From: Brachybacterium sp. FME24
Lineage (GTDB): Bacteria > Actinomycetota > Actinomycetes > Actinomycetales > Dermabacteraceae
Reading direction: 5' to 3'
DNA: 64,000 nucleotides
Assembly (NCBI RefSeq): GCF_014897705.1
Contig: NZ_JABUXV010000001.1
Span: forward strand, 310,001 to 374,000
Position 1 is the stretch's first letter; the number at the start of each line of letters is the position of its first letter. Below, one piece after another: positions 22,197-31,032 of this stretch. A program made the position numbers and the translations under genes. A model generated the notes under the pieces. The model was not told the origin of the DNA and searched no databases. It worked only from the letters and a program-made list of their open reading frames with translations.

Positions 22197-22202
22197 ATGC
22201 TA
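22197..22202 (-). promoter_or_regulatory. Leaderless-type -10 of the DUF3017 gene
   Basis: TAGCAT ends 6 bases before GTG 22190. Confidence 0.5.
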
Positions 22203-22276
22203 CGGCTCCTTCCCGGATACCCTGGCGGTGATCGGCAACGCCGTCGATCACCGCCCGACCTGGAGGACTCCTCACC

Positions 22277-23791
22277 ATGACAAGCCCCGGTTCGACGCCT
22301 GAGACCGCGACCCGCTCGGAGCACGATCTGCTCGGCGATCGCGAGGTCCCCGCCGACGCCTACTACGGCATCCAGACCCTGCGCGCGCAGGAGAACTTCC
22401 ACATCACCGATGTGCCGCTGAGCCACTTCCCGCGGCTGATCGAAGCGCTCGCTCAGGTCAAGCGGGCCACGGCGCGCGCCAACCACCGCCTCGGCACGCT
22501 CGACGACGAGCGGGCCGCCGCGATCGAGCAGGCCTGCGCCGAGATCGCCGGGGGCGATCTCCACGAGCACTTCGTGGTGGACATGATCCAGGGTGGCGCC
22601 GGGACCAGCACGAACATGAATGCCAACGAGGTGATCGCCAACCGCGGTCTGGAGATCCTGGGCCGGAGCAGGGGCGAGTACGACCACCTGCATCCGAACA
22701 ACCATGTCAACCTCTCCCAGTCCACGAACGACGTGTACCCCACGGCGGTGCGGCTGGCGATGATGTTGACGTTCCCGGCGCTGGCCGAGGCGATGGACCA
22801 CCTGATCACGACGCTGCGGACGAAGGGGGAAGAGTTCTCCGGCGTGCTGAAGATGGGACGCACCCAGATGCAGGACGCGGTCCCGATGACCGTCGGCCAG
22901 GAGTTCAATGCCTGGGCCACCACGATCGAGGAGGACGTCCAGCGCCTCACCCGCACCGCCACCGTCTTCCAGGAGATCAACCTCGGGGCGACCGCGATCG
23001 GCACCGGCATCACCACGGACCCGCAGTACGCGCAGATGGCCACCCAGGAGCTCGCCGATCTCACCGGGATCCCCTTCGTCGTCTCCGCCGACCTGGTGGA
23101 GGCCACCAGCGACACCGGCGCGTTCGTGACCTTCTCCGGGATCCTCAAGCGCATCGCCGTGAAGATCTCGAAGATCTGCAACGATCTGCGGCTGCTGTCC
23201 TCCGGGCCGCGCGCCGGCTTCCACGAGCTCAACCTCCCCTCCGTCCAGCCGGGCAGCTCGATCATGCCGGGAAAGGTGAACCCGGTGATCCCGGAGGTCG
23301 TGAACCAGGTCGCCTTCGAGGTGATCGGCAACGACCTCACGGTGACCTTCGCCGCGGAGGGCGGCCAGCTCCAGCTGAACGCCTTCGAGCCGGTGATCTG
23401 CTTCAACATCCTGGAGTCCACGCGCATCATGACGCGGGCCATGAACACCTTGGCGGACCGCTGCATCGCCGGGATCACGATCAACGAGGACACTCTCGAG
23501 GACAACCTGCGCCGGGCGATCGGCGTGGTCACCGCGCTGGTACCGGTGATCGGGTACGCCGCCGCCACGGACGTGGCCTCGGCCGCCCTGGAGACCGACA
23601 GGCCGGTCGCCGATCTGGTGCTCGAACGTGGGCTGATCGACGAGCGCCGGCTGAAGGCGCTGCTCTCTCCCGCCTCGATGACCAGCCCGCACCGGACCAC
23701 CGCCACCGGCACCATCTCGGCGCTGACCGACCCGGACCTGGACTCCGGGGAGATCACCCGCCTGCCCCTGGAACCCCATACCGTCGACTGA
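22277..23791 (+). CDS. aspA: Aspartate ammonia-lyase (aspartase)
   Basis: This 504-residue member of the fumarase/aspartase superfamily converts L-aspartate to fumarate and ammonia. The family N-terminus EHDLLGDREVPADAYYGIQT, the substrate loop GGAGTSTNMNANEV, VNLSQSTNDVYPTAVRL, and the signature GSSIMPGKVNPVIPE are present. YYGIQTLRAQENF and VVNQVAFEVIGND favour aspartase over class II fumarase. It begins at ATG 22277 and ends at a strong terminator. Fumarate would feed the TCA cycle or anaerobic respiration. Confidence 0.93.
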   Translation: MTSPGSTPETATRSEHDLLGDREVPADAYYGIQTLRAQENFHITDVPLSHFPRLIEALAQVKRATARANHRLGTLDDERAAAIEQACAEIAGGDLHEHFVVDMIQGGAGTSTNMNANEVIANRGLEILGRSRGEYDHLHPNNHVNLSQSTNDVYPTAVRLAMMLTFPALAEAMDHLITTLRTKGEEFSGVLKMGRTQMQDAVPMTVGQEFNAWATTIEEDVQRLTRTATVFQEINLGATAIGTGITTDPQYAQMATQELADLTGIPFVVSADLVEATSDTGAFVTFSGILKRIAVKISKICNDLRLLSSGPRAGFHELNLPSVQPGSSIMPGKVNPVIPEVVNQVAFEVIGNDLTVTFAAEGGQLQLNAFEPVICFNILESTRIMTRAMNTLADRCIAGITINEDTLEDNLRRAIGVVTALVPVIGYAAATDVASAALETDRPVADLVLERGLIDERRLKALLSPASMTSPHRTTATGTISALTDPDLDSGEITRLPLEPHTVD

Positions 23792-23808
23792 GGCTGATGC
23801 CGACGCAG

Positions 23809-23849
23809 GTCGCCCCCGCCTCGTCCTTCCGGGACGGTGCGGGGGCGAC
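23809..23849 (+). terminator. Terminator after aspA
   Basis: Perfect 11-base arms GTCGCCCCCGC and GCGGGGGCGAC (23809-23819, 23839-23849) enclose a 19-base loop and are followed by GTTCTCTC. It probably serves both aspA and the convergent ppk2 transcript. Confidence 0.75.
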
Positions 23850-23894
23850 GTTCTCTCAGAGGCGGCCCGAAGGGCGAGGGCGGGATTCCTCAGC

Positions 23895-24800
23895 TCATTC
23901 GTCGGCCTCTTCCATCTTGCCGCGCATCACGAGCTTCGGATCCGGCCGGCCGATGACCTCGTGGTCCTTGTCCTCGTACTCGAACTGCGAGAGGAAGTAG
24001 CGCATCGCGTTCAGGCGAGCGCGCTTCTTGTCGTTGGACCGGATGATGGTCCACGGCGCGTACTTCTTGTCCGTGCGCCGGAACATCTCCTCCTTGGCCT
24101 GCGTGTATGCCTCCCAGCGGTCCAGGGATTCGAGGTCCATCGGGGACAGCTTCCAGCGGCGCACGGGGTCCAGCTGACGAATCGCGAATCGCGTGCGCTG
24201 CTCCTTCTGGGACACGGAGAACCAGAACTTGGTGACGAAGATGCCGGAATCCACGAGCATGCGCTCGAAGTACGGCACCTGGTTCATGAAGGTCTCGTAC
24301 TCCTCGGGCGAGGCGAAGCCCATGACTCTCTCGACGCCGGCCCGGTTGTACCAGGAGCGGTCGAACAGCACCATCTCCCCCTCGGTGGGCAGGTGCCGGA
24401 TGTAGCGCTGGAAATACCACTGACCACGCTCGCGGTCACTGGGCTTGTTCAGGGCGACGACCCGCGCGGTGCGGGGATTCAGATGCTCCGTGAAGCGCTT
24501 GATGGTGCCGCCCTTGCCGGCTGCGTCCCGCCCCTCGAAGATGATGATCGACTTCTGGTCGTTGTCCTCGAGCCAGTACTGGTACTTCAGCAGCTCGACC
24601 TGGAGCTTGTACTTCTCGCGCTCGTACTCGTCGCGATCCATGCGGTTGTCGTACGGGTACCCCTCCTGCCAGGTATAGACGGGGTTGCCCTGAGGGTCGA
24701 TGAGATCCGGATCCGGGGTGTGCCCGTCCGCGACCGAATAGCCCTCCTCGCGCAGATGCTCGATGTATTCGCGCAGGCTCTGGTTGTCGGGGATCTTCAC
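23895..24800 (-). CDS. ppk2: Polyphosphate kinase 2
   Basis: This 301-residue PPK2 enzyme transfers phosphate between polyphosphate and nucleotides. The Walker A GRDAAGKGGTIKRF, the Walker B FDRSWYNRAGVERVMGF and the lid motif SVSQKEQRTRF are intact. The GTG at 24800 was chosen because AAGGAG stands at proper spacing, while the earlier GTG (24806) overlaps that site. Subclass (GDP, ADP or AMP preference) cannot be fixed from the sequence by eye. It converges on aspA. Confidence 0.93.
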   Translation of the reverse strand: MKIPDNQSLREYIEHLREEGYSVADGHTPDPDLIDPQGNPVYTWQEGYPYDNRMDRDEYEREKYKLQVELLKYQYWLEDNDQKSIIIFEGRDAAGKGGTIKRFTEHLNPRTARVVALNKPSDRERGQWYFQRYIRHLPTEGEMVLFDRSWYNRAGVERVMGFASPEEYETFMNQVPYFERMLVDSGIFVTKFWFSVSQKEQRTRFAIRQLDPVRRWKLSPMDLESLDRWEAYTQAKEEMFRRTDKKYAPWTIIRSNDKKRARLNAMRYFLSQFEYEDKDHEVIGRPDPKLVMRGKMEEADE

Positions 24801-24836
24801 GGCCACTCCTTCGGCGTCACGCTGGTGTATGCCTCA

Positions 24837-24842
24837 ACTCTA
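24837..24842 (-). promoter_or_regulatory. Candidate -10 of ppk2
   Basis: TAGAGT on the minus strand lies inside an 8-base palindrome CTCTAGAG and would give a leader of about 30 bases with the AAGGAG site. Confidence 0.35.
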
Positions 24843-24948
24843 GAGGGCTTGGTTGTCGCTCCGGTGAACAGATCCGGGGAGAACCGCGACGATGCGCGCG
24901 GAACCGCCCGGGAACAGGTGGTACGGAGAGCACCCCGGGCCCTCCTTC

Positions 24949-24984
24949 GCGGCACGCGGTGGGCGAGCGGCACGCGGTGGGAGA
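24949..24984. repeat. 18-bp direct repeat, two copies
   Basis: The unit GCGGCACGCGGTGGGCGA is repeated at 24967 with one difference, in the spacer between ppk2 and the purH terminator. Confidence 0.6.
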
Positions 24985-24991
24985 GCGGCCC

Positions 24992-25029
24992 CTCGGTTCC
25001 GACCGCTGTCCCCGGCGGGCGGAACCGAG
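24992..25029 (-). terminator. Terminator after purH
   Basis: Perfect 10-base arms CTCGGTTCCG and CGGAACCGAG (24992-25001, 25020-25029), with a GC-rich loop, lie just past the purH stop. Confidence 0.65.
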
Positions 25030-25034
25030 CGGAC

Positions 25035-26702
25035 TCAGTGCGAGAAGTGACGGGTGCCGGTGAGGTAGAGGGTCGCTCCGGCGGCGCGGCAGGCCTCGAT
25101 GACCTGGTCGTCGCGGATGGAGCCGCCGGGCTGGACGATCGCCCGCACCCCGGCGTCGAGCAGGATCTGCGCGCCGTCGGCGAAGGGGAAGAAGGCGTCC
25201 GACGCCGCGACCGCGCCGCGGGCTCGCTCCGGGGCAGCCTCTCCGTCGGCGTGCTCGCCGAGGCTGTTCGCCCGGGAGACGGCGAGGCGGCAGGAGTCCA
25301 GGCGGTTGACCTGGCCCATCCCGATGCCCACTGCGGCACCGTCGGCCGCCAGCAGGATCGCGTTGGACTTCACCGCGCGCACGGAGCGCCAGGCGAAGGC
25401 GAGATCCGAGAGAGTCGCTTCGTCGGCGGCCTCTCCGGCGGCCAGGGTCCAGCTCGTGGGGTCATCGCCCTCGGCGTCGATCGCGTCGGCGTCCTGGACG
25501 AGCATGCCGCCCCAGATCTCGCGCATCTCGACCTCACGGGAGTACTCGCCCTCCAGGCGCAGGATCCGCAGGTTCTTCTTGGTGCGCAGCAGCTCGAGCG
25601 CCTCGTCCTCATAGGCGGGGGCCAGGATGACCTCGGTGAAGATCGGCTTGACCTGCTGGGCCATGGCGAGGCTGACGGTGCGGTTCGTGGCGATCACGCC
25701 GCCGTAGGCGGAGAGCGGATCGGTGCCGTGGGCGTGCAGGTGGGCGAGCGCGATGTCCTCGTCCTCACCGGCGACCGCGATCCCGCAGGGGTTGTTGTGC
25801 TTGACGACCGCGACGCAGGGGAGCTCGTGGTCGTGGGCGGCGCGCACTGCGGCATCGGCGTCCACGTAGTTGTTGTAGCTCATCGCCTTGCCGCCGAGCT
25901 GCTCGGCACCGGCGATGCCGGGCACCTCAGGGTCGGTGACGGCCAGGCGGGCGCGCTGATGGGGGTTCTCGCCGTACCGCAGCGTGGCGGTGAAGCCGAG
26001 CTGGGCGGCCTCCTCCTCGCTGAGGTCCAGGACGTTCAGGGCTTCTTCGTCGTCCGCCTCGTCGCCAGCTTCGTCCTCGCCCCCTTCGCCCTCCGTGACC
26101 TCGGGGAGCTGGTCGAGCATCCAATCGCTGATCGCGTCGTCGTATTCGGCGGTGCGGGTGAAGGCGATGGTGGCGAGCTCCTGGCGCTCGGCCAGGGTGA
26201 ATCCGCCTGCCCCGGCGGCCTCGGCGGCCGTGCCGTAGACCTCCGGGTCCACCACCACGGCGACCGAGGCGAAGTTCTTCGCGGCGCCGCGCACCATGGA
26301 GGGGCCGCCGATGTCGATCTTCTCGATGATCTCGTCGAAGGTGCCGCCGGCGGCGACGGTCTCGCTGAACGGGTAGAGGTTCACCACGACCAGGTCGAAG
26401 GGGGCGATGTCGTGTCCGGCCAGCTGCTCACGATGGGACTGAAGCCGCTGATCGGCGAGGAGCCCGGCGTGCACGCGCGGATGCAGGGTCTTCACGCGAC
26501 CGTCGAGCATCTCGGGGAACCCGGTCACGGTCTCGACGTCGGTGACATCGATGCCGGCTTCCCGGATCGTCGAGCCGGTCGAACCGGTCGAGACGATCTC
26601 GGCGCCGTTCTCGGCGAGCGCGCGGGCGAGCTCGACGATGCCGGTCTTGTCGAAGACGGAGATGAGGGCGCGGCGGATCGGGCGGCGCTGGGTGGTGTTC
26701 AC
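25035..26702 (-). CDS. purH: Bifunctional AICAR transformylase / IMP cyclohydrolase
   Basis: This 555-residue enzyme does the last two steps of purine synthesis. The N-terminal MGS-like cyclohydrolase domain ([30 protein letters not shown] style, PYPFSE-like [10 protein letters not shown]) is followed by the AICAR transformylase domain ([32 protein letters not shown], and the C-terminal GTRHFSH). The GTG at 26702 has AGGAG upstream. An acidic low-complexity insertion (about residues 204-225, [15 protein letters not shown]) interrupts the linker and is unusual. It lies 142 bases after purN. Confidence 0.96.
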   Translation of the reverse strand: MNTTQRRPIRRALISVFDKTGIVELARALAENGAEIVSTGSTGSTIREAGIDVTDVETVTGFPEMLDGRVKTLHPRVHAGLLADQRLQSHREQLAGHDIAPFDLVVVNLYPFSETVAAGGTFDEIIEKIDIGGPSMVRGAAKNFASVAVVVDPEVYGTAAEAAGAGGFTLAERQELATIAFTRTAEYDDAISDWMLDQLPEVTEGEGGEDEAGDEADDEEALNVLDLSEEEAAQLGFTATLRYGENPHQRARLAVTDPEVPGIAGAEQLGGKAMSYNNYVDADAAVRAAHDHELPCVAVVKHNNPCGIAVAGEDEDIALAHLHAHGTDPLSAYGGVIATNRTVSLAMAQQVKPIFTEVILAPAYEDEALELLRTKKNLRILRLEGEYSREVEMREIWGGMLVQDADAIDAEGDDPTSWTLAAGEAADEATLSDLAFAWRSVRAVKSNAILLAADGAAVGIGMGQVNRLDSCRLAVSRANSLGEHADGEAAPERARGAVAASDAFFPFADGAQILLDAGVRAIVQPGGSIRDDQVIEACRAAGATLYLTGTRHFSH

Positions 26703-26844
26703 GGGGGCGTGCTCCTGTTCGGATCGGGTCCTTGCAGCGGGCACCCAGGCGGTCGATGCGCGCGTTCTCCACTCCCCGGTGGTCCCCCACCTTCGCCAGT
26801 CGTGTGGGTCCACTGTAGCCGGGCCGCGGCGCGGAGCGCCCGGC

Positions 26845-27417
26845 TCAGCGGATGGTCGTGAGCTTCCGGACCACGTCGACCAGCAGCGGCTGCTCCACGC
26901 TCTTGATGCGCTCGTGCAGGGTGTCCTCCGTGTCCTCGTCCAGGACCTCTACGGCGACCTGCGCGAGGATGCGCCCGGTGTCCACCCCGGCGTCGACCTC
27001 GATCACGCTCACCCCGGTGATCTTCACCCCGTGGGCGAGGGCGTCCTGCACCCCGTGGGCGCCCGGGAAGGACGGCAGCAGAGCGGGATGGGTGTTGATG
27101 ATGCGGCCCCCGAAGGCGTCCAGCACCTGGGGTCCGACGAGCTTCATGAATCCGGCGAGCACCACGAGCTGCGGATCCAGAGCGCGCACGGCGGCGACGA
27201 GAGCCCGGTCCCAGGCGGCGCGGTCGGGATGGTCGGCCAGGCGCACCACCTCGGTGGGGATCCCGGCTGAGCGCGCGTGGTCGAGGCCCGTGGCGTCGCG
27301 GTCCGCGATCACCCCTACCACGACGTAGGGGCACTCGGGCTCTCGTGCCGCGCTCAGCAGAGCAGCGAGGTTGGAACCGGTGCCGGAGATGAGGACGACG
27401 ATGGGGGTGCGGGTCAC
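26845..27417 (-). CDS. purN: Phosphoribosylglycinamide formyltransferase
   Basis: This 190-residue enzyme formylates GAR with 10-formyl-THF in purine synthesis. It has the substrate loop [11 protein letters not shown], the catalytic [17 protein letters not shown] and the Asp motif [16 protein letters not shown]. The GTG at 27417 is 6 bases after TACCCT, so a leaderless transcript is likely. A long in-frame N-terminal extension was rejected. purN-purH order with DUF6350 nearby is conserved in actinobacteria. Confidence 0.96.
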   Translation of the reverse strand: MTRTPIVVLISGTGSNLAALLSAAREPECPYVVVGVIADRDATGLDHARSAGIPTEVVRLADHPDRAAWDRALVAAVRALDPQLVVLAGFMKLVGPQVLDAFGGRIINTHPALLPSFPGAHGVQDALAHGVKITGVSVIEVDAGVDTGRILAQVAVEVLDEDTEDTLHERIKSVEQPLLVDVVRKLTTIR

Positions 27418-27423
27418 CGGGCC

Positions 27424-27429
27424 AGGGTA
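27424..27429 (-). promoter_or_regulatory. Leaderless-type -10 of purN
   Basis: TACCCT stands 6 bases before GTG 27417, matching the actinobacterial TANNNT consensus. Confidence 0.6.
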
Positions 27430-27462
27430 GCCGGAGTCCGCGCGGCCGGTGCAGTCTGCGCA

Positions 27463-27474
27463 GTCCAGCTGGAC
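27463..27474. promoter_or_regulatory. 12-base perfect palindrome between divergent genes
   Basis: GTCCAGCTGGAC sits in the 74-base gap between purN and the membrane protein gene at 27492. It could be an operator for either gene. Confidence 0.3.
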
Positions 27475-27491
27475 CGGGCACAATAGGATCG

Positions 27492-27917
27492 ATGAGCAGC
27501 GAACACGACGGAGATCAGGACGAGCGCCCCGGGAACGAGGGCGCAGCACGCCACCGTCGCGTGCTGGGCGGATTGATGCTGACGATGCTCGCGTCCTGGC
27601 TGCTGCTGCTCGCCCCGCTGCCGTTCTCGCTGGCCGCCGGAGTGACGGGACTGGCCGCACTGGTGCTGCTGATCCTGCTCGCGGTGCAGTCCTTCCGTCA
27701 GGGGCGTCGCGTCACGGCTGTCCTGGCGGTGCTGGTGGGGGTTCCTGCCACGCTGATGATCGTGGCGGGCTCACTGCTCTCCCTGCTGTTCTACGGTCCG
27801 TTGGCGGAGATCGAGCAGTGCCGCTCCACGGCGATCACCGAGCAGGCCCGCGTGCTGTGCGATGCGCAGGCGCAGGATTCCACAGCCAGCTGGATCAGCT
27901 CCCTGCTGGGCGGCTGA
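27492..27917 (+). CDS. Small membrane protein of unknown function
   Basis: This 141-residue protein has a charged N-terminus and three hydrophobic segments (about residues 27-45, 47-66, 75-101), then a short C-terminal domain with two cysteines (EQCRST, VLCDAQAQ) that may form a disulfide outside the membrane. I do not recognise a family. Its 3' end overlaps the convergent DUF6350 gene by 23 bases. Good third-position GC supports it as a real gene. Confidence 0.65.
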   Translation: MSSEHDGDQDERPGNEGAARHRRVLGGLMLTMLASWLLLLAPLPFSLAAGVTGLAALVLLILLAVQSFRQGRRVTAVLAVLVGVPATLMIVAGSLLSLLFYGPLAEIEQCRSTAITEQARVLCDAQAQDSTASWISSLLGG

Positions 27918-29526
27918 CGCCGCCTGTCTCCCCCGTCTCGGCCGCCTCGACGGCGGCCGTGTCGGGCATCTCGTCCGCGGCATGACCAGGCTCGCGGTCC
28001 GTCTCCAGCACGTCACCGTCGAGGACATCACGCTCCTCGTCCTGCACGGTCGCCTCGGTGTGGTCGCCGGTTCCGTCGCCGTCCGGGGATCCCACGGCAG
28101 CCTCTGCCCCTTCATCACCGATGACTCCGTCAGCTTCGTCAGCTCCGTCGCTGGACGAGGCTGACGCTCCGGCTGGCGCACCTTCCTCGGGCTTCTCGGC
28201 GCGCTCGGGCTTCTCGGGGCGCGCAGACTTCTCGGCGTTCTCGGCGTTCTCGGCGTTCTCGGCGTTCTCGGCGTTCTCGACCTTCTCGCGCAGGGACGCG
28301 ATCTTCGCTCGCGTCCACGGGACCAGAGGGGTCGCGAGGACCGTGATCACCAGGCCGGTGGCGATCACGACGATGCCCGCCAGAGGCAGCACGAGGGAGC
28401 CCATCTGCGGGCCGAGATGGACGAGACGGCCATCGCCGATACCGCCGGTGGACAGGCCCGCCACCAGCAGCACACCGACGATCACGGCCACCGGGTACGC
28501 GATCCACGCGGTCACCTGGTCTCGTCGTTCGAGGTTCTCGACCCCGCGCACCAGGCGCACCGCGCCGAGTGCGACCGGGGCCGCCGGCAGCACGAGCAGG
28601 AGCCACGCCCACCAGGGGAAGACTCCGGGCCCGGGGAAGGCACCCAGCAGCGGCAGCGCGGGCAGCACACCCGTCTCCGCTCCCCCCAGGGAGACCCCGG
28701 TGGACGTTCCCACCCCGACAGTGCCGCCGACGACGACCACGAGCGCCCACACGGCCAGCAGCGGCAGCAGCGCCAGTTGGACGAGAGTGAGCACGAGCGC
28801 GCCGACGACACCGGGATCCAGCGAGTCGAACAAGGACGACTGCTCGGGCAGCGATGCCAGCAGCATCACCACGGTCACGAGCATCCCGACGCTGAGCAGA
28901 CCGATCAGGGCGATGAACGCGGAGCGGGCGGTCTCCCCGTACGGGGAGGGAAGCAGTTCGAGCACTCGCACGCCGGGCACGGTGCTCGTCGCCTCGCGGC
29001 GCAACGACCACAGGATCCCCATCAGCCCGCCCAGCACGGCGACCATCGCTCCGGAGACCAGCGCGGAGGTGACCACGGGGGCGGTGGCGGCGCTGCGCCC
29101 GATACCGGCGAGGATCCCCACCCCGAACGCATAGACCACGGCGTAGGCCCCCAGGGCGCCACCGGCGTCCCGGAGCGCACGGGCACGCAGGACGCCGTCG
29201 TCACGGACCAGGCGCAGCGCCCGACCCACGCGTCGCATGCCGAAGGCCGAGGCGAGCAGGAGCAGACCCAGCAGGCCGAACGGGGTCAGGGTGACGGCGC
29301 CGTCGATGATGCCGGTGCTCAGGACGATGCCGCCGCCATGGCCGAGGACCAGGACGTTCACGGCGATGATGATCGCGTCCAGCGCCGTGGCCGTCGAGCG
29401 CGTCCCGGCGACCTGAGCGGCCAGCGCCGGCACCACCACCAGGGCGAGCGCAGTGCCCAGGGAGAGCGCTGCGGCGAGCGCTCCCCGGACCAGGGGGGTC
29501 GCGATGCTGTCGCCGGTGCTGCTCAC
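27895..29526 (-). CDS. DUF6350 family polytopic membrane protein (PerM-type)
   Basis: This 543-residue protein has about ten membrane segments (residues 10-415) and a long acidic, Ala/Glu-rich cytoplasmic tail. The GTG at 29526 follows AAGGAG at 6-base spacing. DUF6350 members are found next to purN-purH in actinobacteria and are sometimes labelled cell division protein PerM; the function here is not established. The tail carries five exact Asn-Ala-Glu repeats encoded by a 9-base tandem repeat. The gene ends inside the convergent gene at 27492-27917. Confidence 0.75.
   Translation of the reverse strand: MSSTGDSIATPLVRGALAAALSLGTALALVVVPALAAQVAGTRSTATALDAIIIAVNVLVLGHGGGIVLSTGIIDGAVTLTPFGLLGLLLLASAFGMRRVGRALRLVRDDGVLRARALRDAGGALGAYAVVYAFGVGILAGIGRSAATAPVVTSALVSGAMVAVLGGLMGILWSLRREATSTVPGVRVLELLPSPYGETARSAFIALIGLLSVGMLVTVVMLLASLPEQSSLFDSLDPGVVGALVLTLVQLALLPLLAVWALVVVVGGTVGVGTSTGVSLGGAETGVLPALPLLGAFPGPGVFPWWAWLLLVLPAAPVALGAVRLVRGVENLERRDQVTAWIAYPVAVIVGVLLVAGLSTGGIGDGRLVHLGPQMGSLVLPLAGIVVIATGLVITVLATPLVPWTRAKIASLREKVENAENAENAENAENAEKSARPEKPERAEKPEEGAPAGASASSSDGADEADGVIGDEGAEAAVGSPDGDGTGDHTEATVQDEERDVLDGDVLETDREPGHAADEMPDTAAVEAAETGETGGVSRPAGS
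28231..28275. repeat. 9-bp tandem repeat (five copies) in the DUF6350 tail
   Basis: Five exact copies of CTCGGCGTT encode Asn-Ala-Glu triplets on the minus strand. The repeat is in frame, so copy-number change would alter tail length without a frameshift. Confidence 0.9.
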
Positions 29527-29687
29527 GAACTGCTCCTTGGGCGGGTCACGACGGGGGGAAGCGGAGCCGCAGGCGTCTCCGGCGACCTCACGGGTGGGGT
29601 CGCCGGTCCATGGTCGCACCTCGGCGCGGCGCTCTCGTGCATCCCGGAACGGGACGCGGGTCACGGCGCGTGGCTGCTCCGGTGACG

Positions 29688-29693
29688 CATAAT
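29688..29693 (+). promoter_or_regulatory. Leaderless-type -10 of menF
   Basis: CATAAT stands 7 bases before ATG 29701. Confidence 0.5.
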
Positions 29694-29700
29694 GACACGG

Positions 29701-31014
29701 ATGTCCGCCCCGAATCTGAGCCCTGAGGCCGCCGCGAGTCCGGCGACCCTGGTCGTGCGCACCCTGCGTCTCGACGAATCCGTCGATCTCCCCGGCCATA
29801 TCCCCCTCGGGGTGAGCGCGGCCTGGTTGCGCCATGGGCAGGGCATGGTGGCGCTCGGCGCCGCATGGACCGTGCAGACCGCCGGGCCGCACCGGTTCGC
29901 CGCCGCCAGCGCCGCGTTCCGAGCCCTCGCCGCCCGCGCGCGGGTCGATGACGAGGTGCGCACCCGCACCAGCGGGCTGATCGGCCTGGGCAGCTTCTCC
30001 TACGCCGATGCGTCCGCCCGCTCCTCGCGGCTAGTGGTGCCGCGCGCCCTCCTCGGCGTGCACGACGGGGAATCGTTCCTGACCGTCGTCGGCGTCGACG
30101 AGGAGCCGGTGGTGCCGACGTCCTGGCGGGACCTGTTCCCCTCCACCCCGGTCATGCCCGGCGGGTCGGAGGAGCTGGAAATCGAGGCGGACCACACCCC
30201 CGACGAGTACCAGGCGCTGGTTCATCAGGCGGTCGCAGAGATCCGGGAGGGTCGCGCGGAGAAGGTGGTGCTCTCCGAACGCACCGCTGTCCGCTCCGAG
30301 AACCGCATCGAGCCGGCGGTGCTGCTGGCCCGCCTGGCCCATGACTACCCCAGCACCTGGGTGTATCACCTCGACGACGTGATCGGGGCCAGCCCCGAGA
30401 TGCTCGCCCAGACCGAGAACAGCCGGCTGTTCTCACGGGTCCTCGCCGGCACCCGACCGGTGGCCGATGACGGAGAGCTCGACGAGGTCGACCGTCGCGT
30501 CTTCCGCTCCGACGCCAAGGAGCTGTCCGAGCACGCCTTCGCCGTGGATTCCGTGGTGGAGAGGCTGGAGGGACTGGCCCAGGACATCGACGTCTCCCCC
30601 GAGCCCTTCGTACTGCGCCTGCCGGGCCTGGAGCATCTGGCGTCCGACGTCTCCGCGCGTCTGCTCCACGGCGTGACCAGTCTTGACGTCGCCTCGCGAC
30701 TGCATCCGTCGGCCGCCGTCTCGGGAACACCCCGGGAATCGGCCGACGAGATCATCGCCCGCCTGGAACCGCACGACCGGGGCGGCTACGCCGCGCCGGT
30801 GGGCTGGATGGACGCCCAGGGTGACGGGCAGTGGGCGATCGCTCTGCGGATGGCTCACCTGACTGCGGACAAGGCGGTGACGCTGCAGGCCGGCGGCGGT
30901 CTCGTCGCCGCATCGGACCCGGTCTCCGAGCATGCCGAGGCGCTCGCGAAGTGCCGGCCCATGCTGCGGGCCCTGCGGGGCGAGCCCGAGGAGCCGCCGA
31001 CAGGGCTGGTCTGA
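29701..31014 (+). CDS. menF: Isochorismate synthase (menaquinone pathway)
   Basis: This 437-residue chorismate-binding enzyme makes isochorismate, the first step of menaquinone synthesis. Signature stretches include ADHTPDEYQALVHQAVAEIR, GRAEKVVLSERTAV, STWVYHLDDVIGASPEML, SRVLAGTRP and LHPSAAVSGTP. The ATG at 29701 is preferred over 29692 because a CATAAT -10 stands 7 bases before it. It converges on the HtrA-type protease gene with an 18-base gap. An EntC-type siderophore role is less likely given the men genes nearby. Confidence 0.93.
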   Translation: MSAPNLSPEAAASPATLVVRTLRLDESVDLPGHIPLGVSAAWLRHGQGMVALGAAWTVQTAGPHRFAAASAAFRALAARARVDDEVRTRTSGLIGLGSFSYADASARSSRLVVPRALLGVHDGESFLTVVGVDEEPVVPTSWRDLFPSTPVMPGGSEELEIEADHTPDEYQALVHQAVAEIREGRAEKVVLSERTAVRSENRIEPAVLLARLAHDYPSTWVYHLDDVIGASPEMLAQTENSRLFSRVLAGTRPVADDGELDEVDRRVFRSDAKELSEHAFAVDSVVERLEGLAQDIDVSPEPFVLRLPGLEHLASDVSARLLHGVTSLDVASRLHPSAAVSGTPRESADEIIARLEPHDRGGYAAPVGWMDAQGDGQWAIALRMAHLTADKAVTLQAGGGLVAASDPVSEHAEALAKCRPMLRALRGEPEEPPTGLV

Positions 31015-31032
31015 CCACCACGTCCTGCGCGC

